61,751 bases of DNA, taken from positions 181,483 through 243,233 of the forward strand of contig MNCI01003648.1 of assembly GCA_015680685.1 (NCBI GenBank), written 5' to 3'. The translations under genes were made by a program, and so were the position numbers. The stretch comes from Gnetum montanum (taxonomy: Eukaryota; Streptophyta; Gnetopsida; Gnetales; Gnetaceae). This document shows positions 46,927 through 57,517 of this stretch, piece by piece. The notes under the pieces were generated by a model that made no database searches, was not told where the DNA came from, and saw only the letters and a list, made by a program, of their open reading frames with translations. Position 1 is the first letter of the stretch, and each line of letters starts with the position of its first letter.

Positions 46927-47752
46927 TGATGAAGTGCATCTCTATGGCTACATCTAACACATTGACATGTACACATTGACATAATGCCTATTGTTGCCTA
47001 TATAAATGCATGAGCCAATTGCATTTATGGTGTTCATAAGCTAGATTGTAGTGAAGCTCTTGTAGTATTTCTACCTAATAGTTAGAATATTTTTCTAAGT
47101 GCCTGCAGTAGGAGTGAGAATTATATGGATCTATGTTTCAACATTGATGTACTTAAGCACTTCAATGTGATCGGTAGTAAAGATGAGCTTTCTTCATAAA
47201 CCTTGCAGCATTTGGAATAGCTTAATATTTTACTTAATGCATTTATTATTCATGCATTTTACTTCAATGAATTCTAGTTAAAGTAAATAATATAGAGTAA
47301 ATAGTGATTAATTAAAGCACATAAGTACAACCACTTCGAGCATATGTCTAATGCTTGGTAATCCCAATAGTCCATAATGCTTGGTAATCCAGTAGTGTTA
47401 TACATGTTCAAGATGTGTATGAAAAGTAGGAATGGATGCTTATGTTAGGGATAGCTAGACATTAGTTAATTCTTAGATCAAATAGTTAGTTGAACATTAA
47501 AATTTCTTTATTCTTTATTCTTTAGTGACTTAATTCATAAAAGATAAAATGATAAGAATCATATGCCTCAATTACACTTAACCATACATGTGCATCTCAC
47601 AAGTGTGACTGGGAAGACAACAATTGCAATGATTAGATTCACCTCTTAGAGCTAGTGTACTTAGGAACCCGAAGTCCTTGGAATTTGACTGGATCACTTG
47701 TGAATGTTAGTGATTCGTATGGTTGGGCATAGGGTATATAGGGTGCTCATCA
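46927..47752 (+). repeat. Element B 3' LTR
   Basis: 826 bp, TGATGAAGTGCATC to GTGCTCATCA. It aligns with 16995-17888; part of the U3 CATCAATG cluster is missing here. A TATA box (CTATATAAATG) is conserved near 47000. Confidence 0.9.
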
Positions 47753-47757
47753 AAACT
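47753..47757. repeat. Target site duplication of B, right copy (AAACT)
   Basis: Identical to 16990-16994. Confidence 0.85.
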
Positions 47758-49555
47758 AAATAAAATTTTAGTTTTAGTGAGGGTCCATGGACTTGATAAA
47801 ATTTAATTTCCAATGGACCATTAGGACCTCTTAGATAGTAGAAACATACATGCAATGAGTTTTGAATAGATGTTAGTCTTTAACTCTTGTAACTATCATC
47901 AGTATTAGTAAAATTTTGGTTTATGTAACGTCTTACCATGATTTTAACAATCTTACTCTTGATGTCATAGTCATGGTGTTATATATTCTTGTTGCTTGTT
48001 TCCAAAGTCACAATGAGTTTGTCTAATAATTATGTGTTTATAGCTTAATAAAGCTTCTTAAGAGGGATATTTTTACACTTTTGTTGGTCTTGCTTTTTAA
48101 TATTGCTATGTCTCCATGGTTTATTGAATGGGTACATGTGGCAAAGTATATAGATTAGCATTTGCTTCTACCTTACCATGTTAAAAAAATGCTATTGTGC
48201 CATTGATTTTTCAAATATGCCTATGAATTTAGGCACCATCATTCTTATCAATTTTAGTGCTTCTATCCCAATTTAGTAGTAAAATGAAGTTTCTAATTAA
48301 TTCTTATAAATTTTAGTGTAGCCTTATGTCCTCAATTAAGTAGTTTGAGGATTTTAAAAAAGGAATGGATAGAACAACCCTTACTAGTTATGAGTAACAA
48401 CTATAGAAATGGAATGCTTTTTGTCCTAGGTAGGAAAATTTGAAATAGATAGAAATAATTATATCCTTATAAATTTGAATAGATTCAGGCTAACATAACT
48501 TAAAGTAGGCTTTGTGAAATGCTCATTGACTATAATAAATACATCTTTGTATTGTATTTTACATGTGAAATTGAGTGTGAATAATGTTTAGTAGATTCAC
48601 ATCTCTATATTGTTTTTTGTCATAAATCAAGATATATCCTATATTTGTACCTCAATGTAAATGTTGTTTTATATTAAGTACACATGTAATTATTTTAGCT
48701 ACTTTGATATGGATTCTTAGTTGTAGATCGTAGGAGGAAATAAATAGATTACAGTAGTTCATATATTGTAGTCAGTGGTGCCAGTTTTAACTTGTAATAG
48801 TTAAGTGATGTCAACTTATAATTACTAAGAATGTATCTCACTTAGTTTTGTAGCATCACAAACATGTTCCATGATGAGGATGTACGTGTCAAGGAGCACT
48901 ATGTAATTATAAAAGCAATTTAGTGTTAATTGAGATTTAGTCTTTTATGATATGTGAAATTGCCCATTGTAGATGCTTAAATAGTTAATGATGCATAATG
49001 TATTTATAGCTTTGTTATAATTGATGTATAATATATATTCCTGTATTGATGACTTGTTGATGTTGCTATTGCTTTTCAATCCTCTTATTCTATCAAAATT
49101 CAACTATTCTTGTTGGCTAGTATGGTATGTTAATATTTTATCTCTCTATGACACGATTTTGTATTATCATTCATTCTTCTTTAATTTATTTTTAATTGAA
49201 TTTTTAAAAATAAATAATTAAGTATTATATGAAAGATAGAAATAAGAGCTTTTCTAAAAATTAAAATTTCATGATATATTTTATATTAATATCTAAATAT
49301 ATTCATACATAGTAGAATAGGGCATATAAATGCATCTGTACGTAGTAGAAGAGAGATATTGATCTCTTATCTAGGCTATAGATCATAGAATATGTCATAT
49401 TAATTATCTTCAGGTGAATCATTTACAGTCGCTTAGTCAAGCATCTCAAATACTAGGAACTCTAAATTATGAATAATTAACAAGAAAAATAGTTACGTTC
49501 TCTCTTGCAAGTAATCAAATAGAAACATATCATACGATACTTAATCTAAAATGAA
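47758..49555. other. Gene-free AT-rich spacer
   Basis: I see no coding pattern, LTR boundary or internal repeat. The open stretch at 49021-49221 is hydrophobic and AT-driven. Confidence 0.5.
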
Positions 49556-49590
49556 AAAAAAAAAACACACACACACACACACACACACAT
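49549..49590. repeat. A-run and CA microsatellite
   Basis: A homopolymer of A followed by about 13 CA units. Confidence 0.9.
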
Positions 49591-50640
49591 TACAGAGGTT
49601 GCACAGCTATGCAACTAAATAAAATTGGTTCCTCATCCATCATAATCCATAGAAATTATCATAGAAATTGTTCTTAGATTTATTCAAGGCTACTCGTCCA
49701 TGTAACACATAATCTAGGAAATCACATTTATGTATAATGAATGAGAAAACATTCTTGTGTTCTATTTTGGAAGTGATCAAATAGGAATATATCCCTCGAT
49801 ATGCCACCTTAAAATAAAAAAAAAACACTCATGGGAGAGGTTTCATAACCATGCAACCCATTAAAATGGGATATCTATACAACATCAACCATTAAAATTA
49901 ATATCATTTTTGTATAAATAGCATAATTTTTCATTTCAATTGTTTTTAGGAACTCTCAGTCACTGAAAACTAGTTGAATTTTGCTTATGTAAGCGATCAA
50001 ATAGGAATGTATCCCCCAATATGCCACCTCAAAATAAAAAACACACATGGTAGAGGTTGCATGACCATGCAACCCGTTGAAGTGGGATACCTATATAGCA
50101 TCAGCAATTAAAATTATTATCATTTATGTATAAATAGCATAATTTTTCATTTTAGTTATTTTTAGGAACTCTCAGTTACCAATAATGAAAGAGAAAACTA
50201 GTTGAATTTCACTTATGTAAGTGATTAAATAGGAATGTATCCCTTGATATGCTACCTCAAAACAAAAACACACACATGGGAGAGGTTGCATGGTTGTGCA
50301 ACCCATTAAGTGGGATTTCTGTATAGCATCAACCATTAAAATTATTGTTATTTCTATATAAATAGTATAATTTTTCATTTCAATTTTTTAGGAATGCTCA
50401 ATTACTAATAATAAAAGAGAAAACTAGTTGAATTTTTCTTATGTAAGTGATCAAATAGGAATGTATCCCTCGATATGCCACCTCAAAATAAAAAACACAC
50501 ATGGAAGAGGTTGTATAGCCATGCAACTCATTGAAATGGGATATCTATGCAATGTCAACCATTAAAATTATTGTCATTTTTGTATAAACAGCATAATATG
50601 TCAATTGAAATGTCTTTTAAAGTAACAAATAGACACACAC
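49591..50640. repeat. Tandem array, unit about 220 bp
   Basis: Five copies can be followed by the landmark ATGCAACCCATT at about 49609, 49851, 50067, 50296 and 50521 (spacing 242, 216, 229, 225). Each unit also has AGTGGGATATCTATA, GTATAAATAGCATAATTTTTCA and GAATGTATCCC. Minus-strand open stretches at 49640-49828 and 50172-50378 share residues only because of the repeat. Confidence 0.85.
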
Positions 50641-50744
50641 ATTTCAATACCATATGTAAGTTGAAAATATCACCTAGGAGAGGTTACATAGACATGCATG
50701 TTCATATTAGACATCTTGTATTGAATGTAATATTGTTTATACCT

Positions 50745-51370
50745 ATCATCCTTTTTTGCTTCATCTCTTATATTGGGTGAATGTCTGTGATCTAGTTACA
50801 TGGATCATGATGGATGATGGTAGATGTTACATGAACATGCATGTTTTTTATCAATAAGATTAACAAAGATAGTACCTTCTACGTATCATGATACTATCTT
50901 GAGTATATCATGTTAGTTAATATGCAATTGTTTTAGGAAACACATTTGATACTAGGTATAGTAGTTACTAGGTTGCATGTTCATGCATATCTTAGCTTGT
51001 TCATGGAGAATGAACATATCCATGGATATTTCTATCATCATCGATGTACATGTTGGACATTGTGTTATGGATGTTATATATGTCATCCTTATTTTCCTTC
51101 ATCTCTTATATTGGATGAATGTCTATGATCTATTTATGTGGTTCAGGATGAACAATGGTAGTTAGTGTTAATTCCTTGAGGTTGCACGAATGTTCATATT
51201 CCTAATTGATAAGATTAATGGAGCTAGTTCTGTTTTGTTTAAGGGAAGACCATTCCTTCTATGTATTGTTATACTGTCCTAAGTGTAGCATGTTAATTAA
51301 TAAGTGAATGTTTTAGAACATATGTTCAATAGTAGGTGTATCAATAGCTAGGTGGCATGTCCATGCATGT
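50745..51370. repeat. Two-copy direct repeat, unit about 330 bp
   Basis: TTCATCTCTTATATTGG near 50760 and again near 51100 starts two similar segments; each ends in a GCATGT-CATGCAT stretch (50975 and 51355). Confidence 0.7.
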
Positions 51371-51780
51371 TTTAGCTAGTTGGGCTATTTTATTTTGCAT
51401 TCTTTGTATCTCCAACTTTGCACGTTGTATCATCAGCTTTACATGCTTTACTCTTGATTTTGCTATCATAAGCTTTTCTTTTGTAGAAATCAATTTAGAT
51501 TTGGTTTTTGTGATGTCCTTAGAAATGTTAAAGAAATCTTGGATGGCCTATTGAATTTTCACCAATCTATCTAGGACATCTTCATGCTAATTTTTTATCA
51601 TTGCTTTCCCTTCTTTTCTTCCTACTTTGGTTGTTACTTGAAAATCTTGTAGCTTATTAAAATTTTTAGGAGGCATAATACACACATTTAAAGCTTTGGT
51701 GATATGATCAATGATAAATTTTATGGCTTCTATTCTCCTTCATGAGGCATCACAACATTCGTGGCTTCTTCTCTTGATTT
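51360..51780 (-). pseudogene. Fragment H: middle of an A/B-family post-pol coiled-coil frame
   Basis: The minus strand reads EDVLDRLVKIQ, then a stop, then AIQDFFNISKDITKTKSKL and a helical run (KEKLMIAKSRVKHVKLMIQ). This aligns with the B frame at about 45350-45480 (LVRIEQLILDVFDLLDNII). Element E's LTR abuts it at 51793, so E probably inserted into an older relative here. Confidence 0.55.
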
Positions 51781-51792
51781 AAGCATCACTTG

Positions 51793-52687
51793 TGATGAGT
51801 GGCAAAGTAGACCTTATGTTCAACCATAGAGATCACAAGTGTTTATGCAGAACTTGGTTGAATTCAATAGACTAAACTAGCATGGTTATCCAAATAACTA
51901 AGTGATTAATTACTAGTCACTATCTTCCTAATCATACTTGTGTGGGCTAACTCATATAGTTAAGTGTAACTAAGGCTTATGATGTTCATATTGAAATGAC
52001 AATCTAAAACGTTATTAAATATTAAAAGATTACATCACTAAATTATCTAACTTAAGTACAAAGAATAAATCTAGTCTAGCCTAAGCATTAAACATCCATT
52101 TCCAACTTTTTATATACATCCTGAACTTACACTAACACTACTAGGTTAGTAAGTATCCACTACTAGGCATACCAAGTGGCACACTGATAGGATTACCAAA
52201 TGTTAAGGTGTTTATGCTTGGATCTGTTTGTACTCATGTAGGATAATTAAGATATGAAAAAATATAAAATAATTAACTAAGTGCATGAAAATTAAAGGAA
52301 GAATGAAATTAAATTGTGGTAAAAGATATCATTAAGCTAGGCCAAGCATTGCAATGAAAATAAACTAATTTGGATCTTATTACCATTATAAAAATTTGTC
52401 CAGGTACATAATCACTAGAATAAGATTATGGACAATCAACTTAGTTTATACTACAAGTAATTGGTGATAGGTTCTAACTTCTATGAAGACAAATAGTTAC
52501 AACTTCATAATGCTAAGGACTAAATGATGTCATAAATGTAGTTGGTACATGCATTTATATAGGCATTTATTATCTATGTGGTAATGTTGATATGTTGATG
52601 CATGTAACCCTATGTCAATGCTACAATATCAATGTTGATGCATCAATGTTACGACATCAATGTAGCCAACCAAACTATGACTCATCA
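51793..52687 (-). repeat. Element E 3' LTR (A/B family)
   Basis: 895 bp. The minus strand runs from TGATGAGTCATAG to CCACTCATCA. It has the U3 CATCAATG cluster (52600-52680), the CTATATAAATGCATG TATA region and the TTGGGC-like end seen in B. It is preceded by a GTCATGAAGATA purine tract. Confidence 0.85.
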
Positions 52688-52919
52688 TATCTTCATGACT
52701 AACTAAAAAATTATTCTTAAGTTAACAAAATTAAGATAGATTTTGTTTATAAAATATAGAGGTGACTTTTCTAACTTTGACTAACTAAAGTATTGCATTA
52801 TAAAATTTACTTAGGTGATTCATAAATTTGATAGCTAATAAAATTTGATGCATGGTCCTTGAAAATTTATGCATATATTTACAAAAAAAGGGACCAAGTT
52901 ATATGCCTTATGTAATGCT

Positions 52920-53900
52920 AGGTGGAGATGGTTCCTGACATGGATTCTCACATCTTCGTGCTAGTTATGGCTACCTTGCCACTGTCACTACTATTGTCTT
53001 TAACCAAAATGCATTAATTAAGATCCCATTTTCTTTTTCTTGATCCTTGAATTGTGAATCTTCTAGGAGAATTTACTTAGATTTTTGGTTATAGGTACCT
53101 TCCAAGGATATGACAAAGTTGGAGACATTTCATACTCATTGACAAACTAGGAAACAAATAATTTTTTTTTGATATTAAATGACTTGACAGTGTTCTTTAG
53201 CTCCTAGTATACTACCATTCTTTTGGCCCAATTTTCAACAATGATCTATTCATTTTCAAATCTAGTTTTTAGGACCTAAAGCTCTATGTTAGCTATCTAT
53301 AGCATTTGGTACACTTTCCTATGAAGCTTATGTGTGTTTTCATACAACAAATATGAACTAGCCATTTATTTTTTTCAACTTTGAATTTGGCCTCCTAGTA
53401 GTGAGCATTTATTTTTTGGCATAATAGAGGTTGGTAAGCTCCATCTACTCTACCATTTTCTCTATTTTTAGCTTCTTGGTGTAGATTTTAATTGGGTTGT
53501 ATGCATTTAGTCCATTAAAGATGAAATACCAAGCATCACCTTGGAGCTGTTGGAGAGCCTGATTTAGCTTTGCCTTGGCTAATTGGATTTCTTTCTCATT
53601 GATTTTCTTATGCATGCTTACCTATTTCTTGTAAATATTTTTAAGTTTCTCATACTTCAAGATCTTTTTCTTACAAGTAATAGCCTCAATGGTTGATTGT
53701 TGCTAAATGAAATTTACCTTCTTCATAGAAAGATTTCTATTTTTGATTGTCAACCTTTGTACATATACATGAACTTTAGCTAACAACTCTTATTGGTTCT
53801 TAAAATATTCTTCCATTTACTCCTTTTGTTTTTCCATCTTAAGCAACCTTTAATTCTGTAACACACTACTAACTACATTTAGACTAGAAATGTATTAGTT
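52920..53900 (-). pseudogene. Element E post-pol coiled-coil frame, 3' part
   Basis: The minus strand contains VHVYVQRLTIKNRNLSMKKV, QQSTIEAITCKKKILKYEKL and KEIQLAKAKLNQALQQLQGD. These align with the B frame at about 45850-46100 (QKSTIDIITWKNKALKFERV). Stops are frequent. The frame is lost near 53900-53950, where element E is cut off; gag and pol of E are not in the window. Confidence 0.65.
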
Positions 53901-54054
53901 ATTTAATTATACATAATGTGGAAAATTTTATATTGCTTCATAATAAAAATTGAATGAATGTCAAGAAAGTATGACAAGGCAAGGTAGTATGCATTCATAA
54001 AGTAGGCACATTAGGGTAAGAGAAAAATGCAGCAAAATATAAAATGTTGATAAG

Positions 54055-56857
54055 ATAGTGACATTTGGGATTGGAGTATGGGGTTGTTTCTGGACTTGAA
54101 TGATGAATGGTGTAGGACAAGATTGTGTTTGAGGTGTATCAGGCTGCCTAGGCACCTTGATCACAAACGAGGTTGGGCGATTTGTAGTTGGTACCTCTGA
54201 TGTAGCAACTGCCGGTGACACCCAGACCATGAAGGGGATGGGCCGATTTGATGGTGTCATACTAGTGGTTGTATCAGTAGAGGGCACACTAATGGCAAAT
54301 GGCTTAGTTTGGGGTGACACTTATGTTGTTGCCACCGTGGGAGGTACTCGGATGATGAATGGTTTTTGCGAGGAGGGGGTATCATGTGGGGAATATGTGG
54401 GTTGAGGTGATGTTAATGGAGTAGGGGGAACATGAACTACAAAGGGGTTGTTTGGTGTTTCATAGCCATCATCTACGTAGATGGTGTTAATTGTGTATGG
54501 TGCTTCTTTAGTGTTAAGGGAATCTTTATATATGCCCATGGACTGGTTTTGAGGTTTGACAGGGTTGGCCTCATCAAAAATGATCTCACCTCCATCAATC
54601 ATTCGTTGAATATCTTGTTTCAAGGTGGAACAATAGTCGGTGCCATGCCCATTACGCTGGTGGTACTCACAAAAATGGTCTAGTCTAAAGCCTCTTGGAA
54701 CTGGGGCCTCATCCGAGGTCACTAAGCTTGGGTTCTGGATCAATTCACAAAATCGATCATGTCTTTGAATTGCCAAGGGGGACAATTATTTATGTTTTAT
54801 TAGCCCAGCCTTCAGGAGTTGCTCAAATAATTGTGAAGGTTTCATGGGTAATGGTGTGTACTGAGAGGGGTTTCTCCTCTCAAAGTTCCTCGCATGATCC
54901 TGTGTAGCATTTTGTGATGTGGACGGTCCAGGTGTAGTAGCAGGAGTAGGTCTACTATGGCTAGTAGGGGCAGTGGGTGGTTTACCTTGTTGTCTCGTAC
55001 TTGTCTATTGAGTTTCTGCTACTGTCGCTACTGTTGCCTTAGCCTTCTCTTTGTCTTTTTTAGTGTGTTGAATTTTAAAGGCTAAGTAAGCTAGGTCATG
55101 ACTATTTTGAGCCGCCTCTTCTATGTTCTTTATTTGCACAAAGGATTGGCTTAGAGTGCGCGCATTCAAATAGTATAGTTTGGATTTCACGAAATCATTT
55201 ATTACTCCCTTTAGGATGGTGAGTAAATATGTTTCAGGGATTGGTTCATGAAGTTCGTTTAGTGCAGCACTTCATCTCTGAATAAATTTTTGTATAGGTT
55301 CAAGCAGTGCTTGTTTTACCTGTATCAGACTGTCCAGGGTTGCTTCAGGTTTCAGGTTGTATTTAAACCTGGTAACAAACTGGCGTAGGAGATCCTCCAA
55401 AGAGTATACGGAGTTACAAGGTAAGGCTTGGTACCAATCTAAAGCTCTCCCAGTGAGGGACATGGCGAAAACACGTAAAATTGCATGGGGCCATGCCTGA
55501 AGTAGTAAACATTCTAGTCTAAACGTGACCATCTGGGCATTGGGGTCCCCTTCCCCGTTGTATTTGGTTAGTTGAGGCAAAGAAACTCCCTTGGGCAGGG
55601 TCAACGGTGGTACCGAAGAGCTAATAGGATCGTCTTGGTAAAACTCTAATACTTTAAGCTCTTCATTGTTGGCTATTTTGAGGCGTTTTACCTCATTAGT
55701 GAGTTCTTGCATCATCGTTTTAGCTTCGGCCCAGTCTTGGGCACCAGGTAACATAGCAGGTGGGTTATGTTGTGCAATATGGAAGTTAGATTGTTGTACG
55801 GTGGACAGGAAAGAGGCAAGTTGAGCAGTCGAAAGTTGCGCTTGAGGAATATTCATGGTAGGCTCTATTAAGGGTAGCATACTATAAGAAAAGGGTTGTT
55901 GTTGTTGTTGCTGTTGTACTTGAGGGATGTTCATGGGTGGAATTGTAGGAGGTGGTATATTGTAGTGAGGGGGTTGATGCGCTTACATGCCAGTCATGGC
56001 CCACTGTCCAGTCATGATTTGTGGAGGAACACCCTAAAATTGTTGAGTTGACGTGGTGAAGGGTGTCCCTTGAGTTTGAATTTGTGGTAAATAGTGAGCA
56101 GATGTAGAAGCGGGTATCACAGACAACATCCCAATCACTTGGGGTGGGAAAGTAACTCCTACATTATTTTGAGGGGGGTGTTGTTGGGGTTGTATTTGTA
56201 AGAGAGGGGGTAACGTGGTGACTGGAGGAATAGTGGTGATGGGTATATTGAATTGGGTATCAGTCACGGGGAGAGTGGGAATAAGGGTGGAGGCTTCCTA
56301 TTGAGGCACAAGGCTTGAGTGGTTTTAAATAAATGGAGGGACATAGTCTCCCCTGTAAAAGGGTGAAATAGCGGGTTCGCGTAAGTATGCGGACTGAGAG
56401 TATGGTATGAATCTTCATGTTCAGACTGAGCAGCAAATTCATCCTCCTCCTCTAATTGAGGATTTGCCATGGACTAGTCTAGAGACTGATTCCTTGCTAG
56501 GAGGAGCTGTGAGATGAGTTCAGAGTAGTGCTCGGGGAGAGGGATGATGTCATATGGAGAGGGGATGAACTCATGCCCTCCCATATGAATCAATTCATAT
56601 TGTTTCTTAGCCTCCAGTTCAGTTTGATCTATTGCCAAACCAGCCTAGATCTCTACACATATAAAATTGTACTGTTCTTGTGTTATGACGCTAAATGATG
56701 GATTTTTCCCTTGCAGTTTGAGAGATCGGTGAGGTCCCCCCCGGGGGTTGACCTCACCATGGGCCCCTATGGGTTGCACGATGGGTATCGGCATTGTTGC
56801 GGGGCCAACAATATCTAGAGTTGGCTTGGTAGAAACATTGGTATAGGCAGTATTCAT
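54055..56857 (-). pseudogene. Element F gag and gag-pro linker
   Basis: Starts at ATG 56855-56857 (MNTAYTNVSTKPTLD), with RSLKLQGKNPSFSV as in D. A stop (56645) and one frameshift near 56265 interrupt it. The Pro/Gln-rich region contains a pure Gln run at about 55900. The capsid domain is at 55272-55700 (EFYQDDPISSSVPPL; LTKYNGEGDPNAQM; LTGRALDWYQALPCNSV; EPIQKFIQR). The knuckle CEYHQRNGHGTDYC is intact near 54655-54695. Beyond it lie six copies of a PF-[VI]-[VI]-x-VP motif (54105-54460), against three in D. The frame ends in unrelated sequence at about 54050. Confidence 0.85.
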
Positions 56858-56944
56858 GATGAAAAGGTCGTAAGTGTAACAAAGTAGATGGGAGACAGTG
56901 TCAGCGTGTACAGGGGAGAATTTGGCCAAGTATGAAACAGGTAT

Positions 56945-57380
56945 ACCTATTAGCGAACACCCGCAGCATGCAGACTGGAGTCACAGCATACACCTAAGAC
57001 CCACAGCGTGCAGACTAGAGTCACAGCGTAAACCTAAGACCCGCAGTGTGCAGACTGGAGTCACAATGTACACCTAAGTCCCACAGTGTGTAGAATAGAG
57101 TCACAGCATACACCTAAGTCTGGCAGGGTGAAGCCTTGTTTACAGCGTATGGACTAAATCCCCAGTGTACAGGCTTCAAAACCCAGCGTATAGGGTGAAC
57201 AGACAACGTATAGACAGAATGTATAGCATGTAGATAGGCTGAGCAGCATGTAGATAGGATCTACAGTGTGCTGGTAGGCTAGGCAGCATGTAGACAGGAT
57301 CTACAATGTGTTGGTAGGCTAGGCAGCATGTAGACAAGGTCTACAGCGTGCAGGTAGGCTAGGCAACATGTAGACGCTGG
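56945..57380 (-). repeat. Tandem repeats in the element F leader
   Basis: Between PBS and gag, a unit of about 42 bp (plus strand CAGACTGGAGTCACAGC) is repeated about four times (56955-57130), followed by a related unit of about 40 bp (plus strand CAGCATGTAGACAGGATCTA) repeated about four times (57230-57380). Confidence 0.8.
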
Positions 57381-57493
57381 GATTGCTGCAGAACAAGGCA
57401 AAGATTTGGGGAGGTTCAAAACTTGATTCACACTGTTGAAGTGTAAATCTGAGGGAACCTAGCAGTGGATCAGAGTAGATTTAAGCAAGTTCA

Positions 57494-57512
57494 GGCCCTC
57501 CTTCCAGCACCA
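57494..57512 (-). other. Element F primer binding site
   Basis: The minus strand reads TGGTGCTGGAAGGAGGGCC, five bases inside the LTR end (CAGTACA). It is better preserved than in D and helps define D's site. Confidence 0.7.
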
Positions 57513-57517
57513 TTTTC

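Larger units (their letters stand above)
16995..47752 (+). mobile_element. Ty3/gypsy LTR retrotransposon B (Athila-like), complete but split by nested element D
   Basis: LTRs at 16995-17888 and 46927-47752 bound the element, with AAACT target duplications at 16990-16994 and 47753-47757. Internal order is PBS, gag, protease, [element D 21315-38850], RT, RNase H, integrase, spacer, and an extra post-pol frame. Without D and its extra AACTG copy it is about 13.2 kb. The two LTRs differ in length by 68 bp and at roughly one base in ten over a 390 bp stretch I compared by eye, so it is older than D. All reading frames are broken. Element A is the same family in opposite orientation. Confidence 0.9.

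Noticed and set aside
49591-50640. CRISPR-like repeat spacing
   Set aside because: Units are contiguous tandem repeats of about 220 bp in plant DNA; there are no unique spacers.
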